Shown here piece by piece: positions 32,817-41,580 of a stretch of 64,000 nt of DNA; positions within the stretch are counted from its first letter, which is position 1; every line of letters begins with the position of its first letter. Under the pieces are notes generated by a model. That model saw only the letters and a program-made list of their open reading frames with translations. It made no database searches and was not told the DNA's origin. The DNA is from Planctomycetota bacterium. GTDB lineage: Bacteria > Planctomycetota > Planctomycetia > Gemmatales > Gemmataceae. Location: contig JACPPF010000056.1 in NCBI GenBank assembly GCA_016191165.1, positions 1 to 64,000 of the forward strand, read 5' to 3'. A program made the translations under genes and the position numbers.

Positions 32817-33869
32817 TTAACTTCCGGACGCGGGAGTCGCGGCGCTTGGACGACCGGACCGGCGCAGCAGGTAGAACCCAACGATCAACGACACTGCGGC
32901 GATGGCGATGAACCAGAGGTACCAGCGCGAACTAGCGCGCTCTATGCCCTCGGGTTCGGGCAGACCGAACGCAGATAGCGTGAATTCCTCGTCGGCCGGT
33001 AAGATGACAGGCTCCTCCACTTCAAAGTCCACCTTGATTCGTCGAGTGACGGATCTTTTCTCCGTGATCGTTTTGCCGTCAGGAATGTCATACCCAATGC
33101 TCTCGATAACCAAGCGACGGGGAATGCACGAATTTGGCGATTGATCGGAAAAACCGAGTATGTGCCGCGATTCGTCGGCGCCATTTGCATATTCGTTTTT
33201 GACGACCGCTGAACGGAGACACCATGATCTGCTTGGATCGAGGTAGAGCTTGCCTCCTTGTATCGAACAAAACGGTTCGTTCTTCACACTGTGCTTGTTG
33301 TCAAACGCAACCTCGATCAAATTGTCTTTTGCCACGGCTTGAACGGACACAACTTTGAAGTTGGGCTGTTTCACAAGTTCTGCAAGGTGCAGGACTCTTA
33401 TGGTGACCGGCGAATAGGCCCACGATCGTTTGACCGAATCATCAATCTGGTCGGCACGCAACTTCCGTTTCGCAATTTTCAAGGCAGACTCGGCCAGCAC
33501 CCACGCCCTATCTTTCTTCCTGGTCAAGGAAAAAGAATAGTCTCGGTTGTAAGCATCGAGGTTTTCGTCTTTTCCAGTCCTAAGCCTGGCCAATTGCATC
33601 TTGCAGTGCGCATTCTGCTTGAGTTCGATTTCCGTATCGACACGCATCTTGCCATTATGGATGATTTGAATCGAATAACGGCCCTGTAAGCGCTGGAAGT
33701 TCGCCATGGCTTTCTCCCAGGCCACGGGAGCCTCCGTCAAAAAACGATCGCGAAGCGCGGTTGGATCCCCTTGCGCCGAAGCGGTCGGGGCAAATCCGAT
33801 CGCCGCAAGGCAGCCCAAGGTTACCCAGGCAGCGGCCAAACAACCAAATCGATCGAACTTGCGTGCCAT
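32817..33869 (-). CDS. Secreted protein with C-terminal FGLPEP/TM anchor (copy 1)
   Basis: A 350-aa protein. The ATG at 33869 opens a signal peptide (CLAAAWVTLGCLAAIGF..TASAQ). The mature part has the strand pattern GRYSIQIIHNGKMRVDTEIELKQN and a LYLDPSRSWCLRS motif, similar to lipid-carrier-type secreted beta folds. The end SAFGLPEPEG, SRWYLWFIAIAAVSLIVGFY, RRSGR matches the anchor of the protein at 31138. It follows Cys-rich gene A. Only a start-codon-like remnant of the DUF1573 partner is left after its stop, at 32765-32815. Confidence 0.75.
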   Translation of the reverse strand: MARKFDRFGCLAAAWVTLGCLAAIGFAPTASAQGDPTALRDRFLTEAPVAWEKAMANFQRLQGRYSIQIIHNGKMRVDTEIELKQNAHCKMQLARLRTGKDENLDAYNRDYSFSLTRKKDRAWVLAESALKIAKRKLRADQIDDSVKRSWAYSPVTIRVLHLAELVKQPNFKVVSVQAVAKDNLIEVAFDNKHSVKNEPFCSIQGGKLYLDPSRSWCLRSAVVKNEYANGADESRHILGFSDQSPNSCIPRRLVIESIGYDIPDGKTITEKRSVTRRIKVDFEVEEPVILPADEEFTLSAFGLPEPEGIERASSRWYLWFIAIAAVSLIVGFYLLRRSGRPSAATPASGS

Positions 33870-33994
33870 AGGATCACCAAAACATCGGCCCTGCCACGAG
33901 TGCCAACCATGGACATGCACCCCTAGCGCGATTCTATCAACTCGCTCGGATCATACCGACCGGGGAAAGGATTGGGGACACGGCGCACGCGTCA

Positions 33995-34432
33995 TCATTT
34001 TGTGCAAATACATGCCGTGCCCATCGGGTTGTCGGTGCAGCCGCAAAGAGAACAGGGTGTTGGATCCGACGTTTCGCTGCAAAGCTCAAGTACGATGCTC
34101 GCACACGAGCCTGGCGTACGCGCGCCGCAGCCGCTATTGCAGACGGAGTGGCTCTTGCAACTAGGAGCGGCCGCCTTGCAATTGTTCTCGCAGGTGGTGT
34201 CTCCACCACAGGCGTCTTTGCAGCAGGCGGTCCAACACACACCGTCATTACCACAGGAAGTGCCGCAGCACGTGATACTACAGGCTTCGGGATCCGGATT
34301 TCCCTGACATATCTTGCATTGCTCTGTGTAATCCGCAAACGCATCCGCCGGCACGACGAGGATGCTGACGCCCGCCAGCACGAAGCCCAGGCAGGCGAAG
34401 AAGTAGCCGGTCACTGTTTCGAGTCGCTTCAT
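33995..34432 (-). CDS. Cys-rich secreted protein A
   Basis: A 145-aa paralogue of the protein at 32298. The signal region is identical for the first 32 residues, then diverges. The mature part holds more than 20 cysteines in CKIC, CCGTSC, CCKDAC, CSLCGC and CIC groups. A structural disulfide-rich or metal-binding surface protein is the likely reading. It is 81 bases downstream of the frameshifted MauE/DUF1573 gene, whose product could supply redox or assembly help. Confidence 0.72.
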   Translation of the reverse strand: MKRLETVTGYFFACLGFVLAGVSILVVPADAFADYTEQCKICQGNPDPEACSITCCGTSCGNDGVCWTACCKDACGGDTTCENNCKAAAPSCKSHSVCNSGCGARTPGSCASIVLELCSETSDPTPCSLCGCTDNPMGTACICTK

Positions 34433-34455
34433 TGCAGGTCTCCTTGGGTTGAAGG
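34336..34455. repeat. 120-bp identical block, copy at Cys-rich gene A
   Basis: Partner of 32603-32722. It is followed in both copies by the shared words GATGCGTTTG and CCCCGTCGCTTGCGCTCCGG about 15-40 bases further on, so the duplication originally extended into the intergenic space. Confidence 0.85.
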
Positions 34456-34513
34456 TTTGTTGTTGCTCGATGCGTTTGCAAACACCCCGTCGCTTGCGCT
34501 CCGGGCTGGTTGG

Positions 34514-35361
34514 TTATTGGTCGGCGCTTACGATGCGGCCCGTCAAACGAAACGTCACGGCCTTGAAGCCCTCGTCATCCACGAGAAACGCGGCCTTGCG
34601 CGTGAAGATGCCGGGCTTGCCGGTCATGGCGACATCGACCTTCACGGTGCGGGTTTCGTTGGGCGGAATGGTCAACGGCAGATCGCCCAGAACGGTACAG
34701 GAACAGTCCGCGGTGCCCCCGATCAAGCGAATCGGATGCTCCGTCCAGTTGGTCACATCAATTTCCGCTTCGCGCTGGTCGCCCAGCGTTCCCGTGCCGA
34801 CATCGGCCAGGCGCGGTTGCACGGAGATGCGCTCGCCGCGCAGGTGCGCGATGGCGGCGGGTATCGACCCGTAACCTGCGAACGCGATTGCGTACAGCGA
34901 AATCGAAATCGCGAAGACACCGAGGATGGCGTAGAGCGTCGGCAACATGGTTCGCGTCAGCCGGCCGCCCCGCTCGTCGCGCAAACCCGCAAAATCCGGC
35001 CGCCCCAGCAGCAGCAATCCGATCACCACCGCGTCGAGTGCAAAAGCCCACCACGGGCTGGGCGGGAAACGCCCGAAGCAACCGCATGAGGTTTGGCCGA
35101 TGACTCCGAGGTAGAAGCTGATGCCCGCGAAGATCGTGAAGGTGGTCAGCGCCGTCAGCCAGGCGCCGACCGCAGCCGCGCCCGTCAAGAGCCAGATGCC
35201 CAGAAAAATCTCGAACTCGACAATGGCCAGCTGGACTTCCGCCGACACGAAAAGAACCCCGCCCGGCCAACCGGGTCGAGCGCCAGGCCCCACGCCTTGA
35301 GCGCCGCGGCGGCGAGCAACAGGATCGCGGGGATTCGCAGAATCAGGCCGGACAGACGCAT
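34514..35361 (-). pseudogene. MauE-like membrane protein fused to DUF1573-like domain, frameshifted
   Basis: From ATG 35361, RLSGLILRIPAILLLAAAAL and KAWGLALDP form the first TM of a MauE/DoxX-type redox membrane protein. The frame then shifts near 35250-35265 in a G/C run and continues with QLAIVEFEIFLGIWLL, LGVIGQTSCGCFG (the MauE cysteine motif), two more TMs and a DUF1573-like Ig domain with DCSC and GKPGIFTRKAAF. Full length would be about 282 aa. The shift may be a sequencing error at the homopolymer or a real mutation. MauE relatives help form disulfides in periplasmic proteins, fitting the Cys-rich neighbours. Confidence 0.72.
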
Positions 35362-35459
35362 GGGTCGCCTCCGAAGCCGTATCAATCTGCACGAGTAAAA
35401 TGAAGCCGATTTTTCAGACAACAGGACATTGGACTGAAAGAGAGTCTATCAAATTCATA

Positions 35460-35470
35460 GGGGGGGGGGG
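35460..35470. repeat. Eleven-base poly-G tract
   Basis: An unbroken run of 11 G about 100 bases upstream of the MauE/DUF1573 start. It could act as a phase-variable promoter spacer, or it could be a site of length error in assembly. Its effect on expression is unknown. Confidence 0.9.
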
Positions 35471-35635
35471 CAAGAGCATTCGCGAATTTTCTCAGAATAT
35501 TCCCGCCCGAATTATCGTGGGGCGTGAATTTTGACACTGGGGCGCGAAAAATCAACTCATTAGCCCAGAAACGACGGTACAAGGTCGGCCCAATAAGGCC
35601 CGACCGCGCAGCAATCGCGTTGCAGCTGGCCTCCC

Positions 35636-37840
35636 TCATTCCGGCCCGCGCCAGCGGAAGACCTGGAACAGGTTCGAGCGATCGTCCGTCCACACGGGCA
35701 GTTCCGGGCGAGGTTGCGCTGGACGCCAGGCCGGAGAATCGAGGAGAGGGCGCACGTCTTCCCTCTTCTGTGCGATCACCAGCCAGTCGGAGTTCATGAT
35801 GCCGAACTTTTTCTCGTCGGCATTGGCGCGGTGCCGTCGGACCAGGGCTACGCATGGCGGATCGGTGTCGGCGGCGAGGTTGGCGAGGACCGATTCCAGA
35901 TTGACGTATCCGTTGGATATGTGGAAGGCGAGAACGCCACCGGGCGTCAGCCGGTCCAGGTAGACGGCCAGGGCCTCGCGCGTCAACAGGTGCATGGGAA
36001 TCGCATCGGAGCCGAAGGCGTCCACGATGAGCAGGCCGAAGGTGTTGCCGGGTTTCCGCAGTTGCAGGCGGGCGTCGCCGATCTCGATGCGGATCGTCCC
36101 TTGTGCGTCCTTCAGATAGGTAAAAAGCTTTGGGTTCTCCGCGATGCGTTTCACGGTCGGATCGATCTCCAAAAAAGTCCAGGTCTGTCCGGGTTGCGCA
36201 TACGCGGCAACCGATCCCGTCCCCAGTCCGACGACGCCGACACGGTTCAGGCGTGGATCATCCTTGTAGAGGCGGAAGACGTCGCCGATCGGGCCCTCGT
36301 GAGAGTAATAGGTCAACGGAAGGTGACGCCGTTCGGGGTCGAGACTTTGCTGGCCATGCACGGTGCTCCCGTGGACGAGGCGATGGAAACCGTCGATCTT
36401 CGTCACACGATGGATACCGAAATAGCTGCGCTCGCGGTAGGCGGTCGCGCCGTGAATGCCGGGATCGAGGGAACTTGCGACCACGACGGCGGCGATGCAC
36501 AGGGCGAAGCGAGCGTGCTGTTGATGAACGAGGTAGCAGACCACCAGGGCGGCGGCGATGACGGCCAGGTTCACGCGATTGGAATCGAGTTGATGAACGT
36601 CCCCCGCCCGAAGGACCAGGATGACTCCCGCGGTGGCCGCGCCGATGCCGAGTGCCCAGAACCAATCCTGGCGCGTCGCGCGCAGTCCGTTTTGCTGGGC
36701 GAAGACGCAAGCAAGCACGATCATGGCCGGGTATTCGTAGAGGCCCGGAAAGAGCAGGGGTGCGATCAAGGCGTTGAGGCTCCCGCCCAGCACGCCGCCC
36801 AGCGCCAAACAGAGATAGAAATCGGTCAGGTGCGAAGCGGGCGGGCGCGTCCGCGCCAGCTCGCCGTGGCAGGTCAACGCCAGCCAGAAGAAACCGGCCA
36901 GGTGTAATGCCATCACCAACGGCATCGGCTCCGTCGCCTCGGATGCCAGCACGACCAGCAACACGATCACCACCAGCGGCAGGAATCGCGTCAGGATTTC
37001 ATGCGGCGCCAAATGTCGCTGCGAGAAGGCCAGCGTGAACGTAAGGAGATAGATCGCCATTGGAATGAGCCAGAGGAGCGGGATTGACGCGACATCCGTG
37101 GTCAGGTGGGTTGTCACGCTCAGCAGCAAACTCGACGGAATCAGGGCCAGCGCAATCCAGCGACCGCGAGCCTTCCAGGTTGGCGAGTCGGAAGCGTCAG
37201 ATGTGGATGGCGCCGCGGTCGGCGCGGCCTGGCGCATTGGCACGCAGAACGCCAGCAGGGCCGTCATCACCAGGAATGCGTACGCCCAGATTTCGCTCTG
37301 CTCACCCAGAGACCAGTACGGCTCCAGCACGAACGGGAACAGACCCAGCGCGAGGAAGCTGCCGAAATTGCTGGCCGCGTAAAGGAAATACGGGTCGCGC
37401 GGCGCATTCTGAAACCGCAGAACGAACCACCGCTGCACCAGCGGCGCGCCCGCGGCCAGCAGAACGAATGGCAACCCGACGGAAAGGAGCAACGACACGA
37501 GGAGGAACAGGACGGGATGCCAGCCAGCCCGCACCTCGTCCGGCAGCCGAATGGGAAGGAGAAAGTACGCCGCGATCAAGAGACCAAGATGAAAGATTGC
37601 GTGACGCCCGACGCCAAGTCTGGCCGGCAGAATGTGCGCATACGCATAACCCGCCAGAAGGCCGGCCTGAAAGAAGACCATGCACGTGTTCCATACCGCC
37701 GGCGTGCCGCCCAGCAACGGCAGCAACATTTTGGCGCACAGCGGCTGCACCAGAAACAACAGGCATGAGCCAAGCAGGATGGTAAGCGTGTATAACCAGA
37801 CCATGACACCCGGCACGCAGCCGAAATCGTAAACCCGCAT
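35636..37840 (-). CDS. Membrane protein fused to spermidine-synthase-like domain
   Basis: A 734-aa fusion. Residues 1-460 form about 14 transmembrane helices of the fused spermidine-synthase membrane family. Residues 460-734 form a Rossmann methyltransferase-like domain with VGVVGLGTGSVAAYA (cofactor loop), FLEIDPTV and LIVDAFGSDAIPMHLLT (substrate loop). Such proteins are predicted aminopropyl-transfer or related enzymes at the membrane; the actual reaction is not known. It is divergent from the small gene at 37997. Confidence 0.85.
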   Translation of the reverse strand: MRVYDFGCVPGVMVWLYTLTILLGSCLLFLVQPLCAKMLLPLLGGTPAVWNTCMVFFQAGLLAGYAYAHILPARLGVGRHAIFHLGLLIAAYFLLPIRLPDEVRAGWHPVLFLLVSLLLSVGLPFVLLAAGAPLVQRWFVLRFQNAPRDPYFLYAASNFGSFLALGLFPFVLEPYWSLGEQSEIWAYAFLVMTALLAFCVPMRQAAPTAAPSTSDASDSPTWKARGRWIALALIPSSLLLSVTTHLTTDVASIPLLWLIPMAIYLLTFTLAFSQRHLAPHEILTRFLPLVVIVLLVVLASEATEPMPLVMALHLAGFFWLALTCHGELARTRPPASHLTDFYLCLALGGVLGGSLNALIAPLLFPGLYEYPAMIVLACVFAQQNGLRATRQDWFWALGIGAATAGVILVLRAGDVHQLDSNRVNLAVIAAALVVCYLVHQQHARFALCIAAVVVASSLDPGIHGATAYRERSYFGIHRVTKIDGFHRLVHGSTVHGQQSLDPERRHLPLTYYSHEGPIGDVFRLYKDDPRLNRVGVVGLGTGSVAAYAQPGQTWTFLEIDPTVKRIAENPKLFTYLKDAQGTIRIEIGDARLQLRKPGNTFGLLIVDAFGSDAIPMHLLTREALAVYLDRLTPGGVLAFHISNGYVNLESVLANLAADTDPPCVALVRRHRANADEKKFGIMNSDWLVIAQKREDVRPLLDSPAWRPAQPRPELPVWTDDRSNLFQVFRWRGPE

Positions 37841-37996
37841 TCCTGTGGCAAACCTTCCACCCTATAATGGTTGGAAGAGTTATGCGGGTTGGGGTTTCCT
37901 GGCAGAAAGCCGATCTCCATTTGCTTTGGCTGCCACCCAGCGCCACTCTTGGTGTGGAAGCTCGCCCCTGATCCTAACTACGAATAGGAGCCGTCC

Positions 37997-38254
37997 GTGG
38001 CCCGAAAAACCAAAACAAACAAACCGGAAGTCGTCGGCCTCCTGGGCGTCGGTCTCGACAAAGACGACGGGCACCAGCGCATCACCAGGGCCGAAGAGTT
38101 TGTCCTTCTCGGCGGTTCACAGGAAACGCACGAACGCATGCAGGACGTTGCCATCCATGTCACGGAAACCCTCAAAACCAAGGGTAAACGTCTGCAAGAT
38201 GCGTCGATCGAGGAGGTCTTCGATCTGATGTATAATGCGATGCAGCGGCAATGA
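37997..38254 (+). CDS. Small conserved-looking unknown protein
   Basis: An 85-aa soluble protein. It has a basic N-terminus, then VVGLLGVGLDKDDGHQRIT, a helix EEFVLLGGSQETHERMQDVAIHV cut by a basic turn, and a C-terminal helix ASIEEVFDLMYNAM. The codon use is strongly biased and the start is GTG/ATG-proximal with AGGAG upstream, so it is probably real. I have the impression that it recurs in planctomycetes. Function unknown. Confidence 0.65.
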   Translation: MARKTKTNKPEVVGLLGVGLDKDDGHQRITRAEEFVLLGGSQETHERMQDVAIHVTETLKTKGKRLQDASIEEVFDLMYNAMQRQ

Positions 38255-38280
38255 CCTTCGTCCGACCTTGGTTCCTCTGG

Positions 38281-38404
38281 GTCCCAAACTCCGTTTGGGA
38301 ACCCCGCGTCCCCGAAACTCGGTTTCGCGGACAACGGTTACCGCAGGGTGCCGCCGGCGCGAAGCAGAGCTTCGCAGACGTGCTTTCCCAAACGGAGTTT
38401 GGGA
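38281..38404. repeat. 124-bp nested hairpin element
   Basis: The outer arms GTCCCAAACTCCGTTTGGGA and TCCCAAACGGAGTTTGGGAC are complementary, and each is itself a palindrome (CCCAAACTCCGTTTGGG). Inside lie two more palindromes, CCGAAACTCGGTTTCGCGG and GCGAAGCAGAGCTTCGC. It therefore can fold in two ways: one long arm-to-arm hairpin or a chain of small ones. It is in the leader of the sigma factor gene. Confidence 0.85.
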
Positions 38405-38487
38405 CCGAGAATGAATGATCGCCCGGAAAAAGCCGAAACCCTTTTTCCTTTCCGCGGGTATACCCTTTCAGGACGCGAGGCGAAAAC

Positions 38488-39045
38488 GTGTCGGCCGAGG
38501 ATGCCAACCTGGTGCGTCGTTGCCTGAAGGGCGATGAGACTGCCATTCAAACCCTGGTGGAACGCTTCCAGTCGGATGTGTTTGGCCTGTGCGTGCGGCT
38601 ATTGCACCATCGCCAGGATGCCGAGGACGTGACGCAGGAGGTGTTCCTGCGCGTGTTCCGCAGTCTGAAACGGTGGGACGCGACTCGGCCGTTCAAGCCG
38701 TGGTTGATGGGCATCACGGTCAATCGCTGCCGCACCTGGTTGACGGCGCGGACCAAACGGCCCGAGCTGGTCGATTTCTTGCATGAAACGGAAGCTGGGC
38801 CCCCCGCCGACGATAGCCTGGAGATGGCGCGGGAAATCCAGGACGCGATGCGCGAGCTTCGCTGGGAATATCGCAGCGTGTTTGTCATGTACCACGAGCG
38901 CGGGCTGCCTTACGAAGACATCGCCGAGGCGATGGAGAAACCGGTGGGAACGGTGAAGACCTGGTTGCACCGGGCGCGCCTGGAGGTGCTGGATCGCCTC
39001 AGGCGTCGCGGTATGATCTCCGAGGTTGAGCATGAATTGCCTTGA
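38488..39045 (+). CDS. ECF-type RNA polymerase sigma factor
   Basis: A 185-aa sigma factor with region 2 (LCVRLLHHRQDAEDVTQEVFLRVF) and region 4 (REL..EYRSVFVMYHERGLPYEDIAEAM, VGTVKTWLHRARLEVLDRLRRRG), no region 3. The start is GTG at 38488. It overlaps the anti-sigma gene by 14 bases, indicating translational coupling. It would direct transcription of an unknown regulon, often its own operon. Confidence 0.94.
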   Translation: MSAEDANLVRRCLKGDETAIQTLVERFQSDVFGLCVRLLHHRQDAEDVTQEVFLRVFRSLKRWDATRPFKPWLMGITVNRCRTWLTARTKRPELVDFLHETEAGPPADDSLEMAREIQDAMRELRWEYRSVFVMYHERGLPYEDIAEAMEKPVGTVKTWLHRARLEVLDRLRRRGMISEVEHELP

Positions 39046-39691
39046 TTGCCAGGACCTGTTGCAAAAACGTCTGGATGGCGATCCGCTGGGTAACGGCGAA
39101 GCGCTGGAGCAGCACCTCAATCAATGTGCGCCGTGCCGCGAAACGCACGCCGCCGCGGCGTTGCTGCTTGAGACTTTGCCGCGAATCGCGCCGCCGGGCG
39201 CGCCGGCCGATTTCGCGCGGACCGTGACGGCGGAGGTCCTACGCGATCGGCGGGTACGACTGGCGAAAATGCGGCGGCGAGTTTGGGTGACGGCGGCGCT
39301 GGCGGCCTCGGTGCTGATGATGCTCTTCGCGGCCTATTGGTGGCTGCCGCGCACGGCACCGGAGGAGCCCCAGCAGCCGTTTGTCAAACTGCCTCCCAAG
39401 ATTGACCCGCCCAAAAAGATTCTCGTGCCGCCCCCGAAAATGCCCGAGCCACGCAATGGGTTTGCCTCGTTGACCGAACGCATGGCCGATACGACCCGCG
39501 ATCATGCCAAGGTCGTCCTGGTGGCCGCGAGTCTCGATGGCGTCGAGAAATTGCCCGCGGTCAATGACTTGCCGATGCTCGACGGCGGCGTTCGCGAAGC
39601 AGGGCAAGAAGTTTCTGACGGCGTTCGCGCCGTGGCACGCAACGCGAGGAAGGCTCTCGATTTCTTTGCCCGCGAAATGCCCATGCCGTGA
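39032..39691 (+). CDS. Membrane-anchored zinc-binding anti-sigma factor
   Basis: A 219-aa protein. It opens with CLDCQDLLQKRLDG and the zinc motif HLNQCAPC (HxxxCxxC of the ZAS domain) at about residues 29-36, then one TM helix (VTAALAASVLMMLFAAYWW at about 90-108), then a Pro/Lys-rich stalk and an extracytoplasmic helical tail. It should sequester the sigma factor encoded upstream. The ATG at 39032 with GAGG before it is preferred over the TTG at 39026. Confidence 0.85.
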   Translation: MNCLDCQDLLQKRLDGDPLGNGEALEQHLNQCAPCRETHAAAALLLETLPRIAPPGAPADFARTVTAEVLRDRRVRLAKMRRRVWVTAALAASVLMMLFAAYWWLPRTAPEEPQQPFVKLPPKIDPPKKILVPPPKMPEPRNGFASLTERMADTTRDHAKVVLVAASLDGVEKLPAVNDLPMLDGGVREAGQEVSDGVRAVARNARKALDFFAREMPMP

Positions 39692-39698
39692 TCTTTTA

Positions 39699-39756
39699 CG
39701 CCGCTTGCGGTTTCGCGCTCGCGCGGCGTTGAGCGAACGCCACGCCGCAAGCGCCT
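39699..39756. repeat. Intergenic hairpin, CCGCTTGCGG word family
   Basis: CGCCGCTTGCGGTTTCGCGC.. and GCGAACGCCACGCCGCAAGCG form a stem with a few mismatches. It is close kin to 3209-3267. It lies just after the anti-sigma stop and before the secreted-protein gene. Confidence 0.75.
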
Positions 39757-39775
39757 ACGCCGGAATGTGTTCTCC

Positions 39776-41446
39776 ATGAAACGTGTCCTGAATTCCGTTG
39801 CGGCAATCTGGTGTTGGCTCGGCGCAGCGTCGTTTGCGGCCGCGCAGACTGCGCCCGCCTATCCCAGCGATCTTCTCGCGCTGCTTCCCGACGATTTCGC
39901 GGTTTGCATCGTCATGCACGATCTGCGCGGGCACTCCGCTCGTTGGGAAAAGTCGGACTGGCTCAAAGCCTTTCGCCAGTCGTCCGTTGGCAAATCAATT
40001 TTCGGCTCTCCAGAAATGGAACAGTTCACCCGCTGGCAGGCCGACATGAAGAAACACCTCGACCTTGACTGGCCCACGCTGCGCGACGAAATTCTGGGCG
40101 ACACATTTGTCATGGCGTACACGCCAGGGCCGAAGGATAGGCCCGGCGATGAGCATGGCCTGTTCCTCCTTCAGGTTCGCAAACCGGAGCGCCTCGCGAA
40201 GTTCATCGACAAATTCAACGACGTGCAGACCCGGTCGGGCGAGTTGAAATCGCTGACGAAAATGACGTGGAAAAACACGACCTATTTTCGCCGCGACCAG
40301 GAAAAAAAGACGCAGTTTTATGTCGTCAAGGATTCGCTGGTGGCGATCACGACCAAGGAAGACGTAATAAAAAACCTGATCCAGGGTTTGCCCGACCGCT
40401 CGGCCGATAATTTGTGGGCGAAGCGCTTTCAACGCGCCGGCGCCGAATCGGCCTTCCTGACGATGTGCGTCAATCCGCGCATTCTGGCGCCGGAGGTCGT
40501 GCGCGTCGGGAAAAAGGGAGACGCCCTTCCGGGCTACTGGCGCGCACTGGACGCGATCTTCGTCACGCTATCGATCCGCCAGAATGCCGACCTGCGCATC
40601 ACGATTCAGGCCGACGCTGCCAGGCTCCCAGTCTGGGCCCGGCCGGCGTTCACGGACACCTTGCCCATGTCGGACCTGTGGCAGCGGTTCCCCGAAAAGG
40701 GCCTGCTGACCATCGCCGGCAAGACCGATTTCGCGGGAACGGCCGAGGCGTTGAAAATGCTGATGCCGGAGAAGGATCGCACGAAATTGGCCAAGGACTG
40801 GGCCAGCATCGGCGCGGTGCTTGACCTCGATCTCCTCAAGGACATCCTTCCCAACGTGGGGCCTGACTGGGGCCTGTGCATCCTGCCTGCGCGCAATGCG
40901 CAACAACTGCCGGAAGCGATCCTGGCCATCGCGGTCAAGCCGGGTAACAAGGAGAAGCCGATCGATCAAACGCTCATCAAGGGCATCGATTTTTTCGCCA
41001 AGTTCGCGGTGTTACAAAATCCCAATGACCTGCGCCTTCAGACGGTCAAGCAAGGCAAGATCGAGGTGAGGTATTTGGCGAGCACCAAGCTTTTCCCGCC
41101 GGGATTTCAGCCGGCGTGCGCCTTGAAGGACGGCTTCCTGTTGGTTGCCACTTCTCCCGCGGCAATTGCCGATTTCGGGTCTCCGCGGCTGAAGGTGGTT
41201 GACGCGAAGGAGGCGCTGCTTTTGCGTCTTTCGGCGCCGGAACTGGGAAAACTCCTGAACCAGCGCCGCGACCATATTCTTGCCACCTTGACGACGCAGC
41301 AGCAGATGCCGGCACAGCAGGCGAAGAAGAATCTCGACAACGTGATCTCGCTGCTCGGCTCGTTCGATCGGCTAACCTTGAGCCATCAAGGCGGCGCCGG
41401 GCAAGCGAGCTGGATCATTCGCCTCACGCCGGCGCCGGGCCAGTGA
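39776..41446 (+). CDS. Secreted DUF3352-like unknown protein
   Basis: A 556-aa protein with a signal peptide (VLNSVAAIWCWLGAASFAAAQ) and no later TM helix. The mature part repeats a pattern of a LLPDDFAVCIVMHDL opening, a LFLLQVRKPERLAKFIDKFND helix and a YLASTKLFPPGFQPACALKDG segment, similar to DUF3352 secreted proteins, which are of unknown function. It follows the sigma/anti-sigma pair on the same strand and may be part of its regulon. ATG 39776 is chosen over the GTG at 39767. Confidence 0.75.
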   Translation: MKRVLNSVAAIWCWLGAASFAAAQTAPAYPSDLLALLPDDFAVCIVMHDLRGHSARWEKSDWLKAFRQSSVGKSIFGSPEMEQFTRWQADMKKHLDLDWPTLRDEILGDTFVMAYTPGPKDRPGDEHGLFLLQVRKPERLAKFIDKFNDVQTRSGELKSLTKMTWKNTTYFRRDQEKKTQFYVVKDSLVAITTKEDVIKNLIQGLPDRSADNLWAKRFQRAGAESAFLTMCVNPRILAPEVVRVGKKGDALPGYWRALDAIFVTLSIRQNADLRITIQADAARLPVWARPAFTDTLPMSDLWQRFPEKGLLTIAGKTDFAGTAEALKMLMPEKDRTKLAKDWASIGAVLDLDLLKDILPNVGPDWGLCILPARNAQQLPEAILAIAVKPGNKEKPIDQTLIKGIDFFAKFAVLQNPNDLRLQTVKQGKIEVRYLASTKLFPPGFQPACALKDGFLLVATSPAAIADFGSPRLKVVDAKEALLLRLSAPELGKLLNQRRDHILATLTTQQQMPAQQAKKNLDNVISLLGSFDRLTLSHQGGAGQASWIIRLTPAPGQ

Positions 41447-41580
41447 AGCACGCTGAACGCCCGACGATTGGCACTGCCGCCTGCGGCGTTGGCCTACAAA
41501 TCCCCTGCAAATGGCTATGATAATCTGACCACGGATTGAATTGTCCAGTTCGGCCAACGCACGCAGCCGGGTCTTTGCCG

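Noticed and set aside
31138-33869. PEP-CTERM sorting signal in the two anchored proteins
   Set aside because: PEP is followed by about ten residues before the TM, not directly as in PEP-CTERM; I treat FGLPEP as a separate planctomycete-type anchor.
39117-39359. Minus-strand ORFs opposite the sigma and anti-sigma genes
   Set aside because: Arg/Ala/Pro-rich shadows typical of GC-rich antisense frames.
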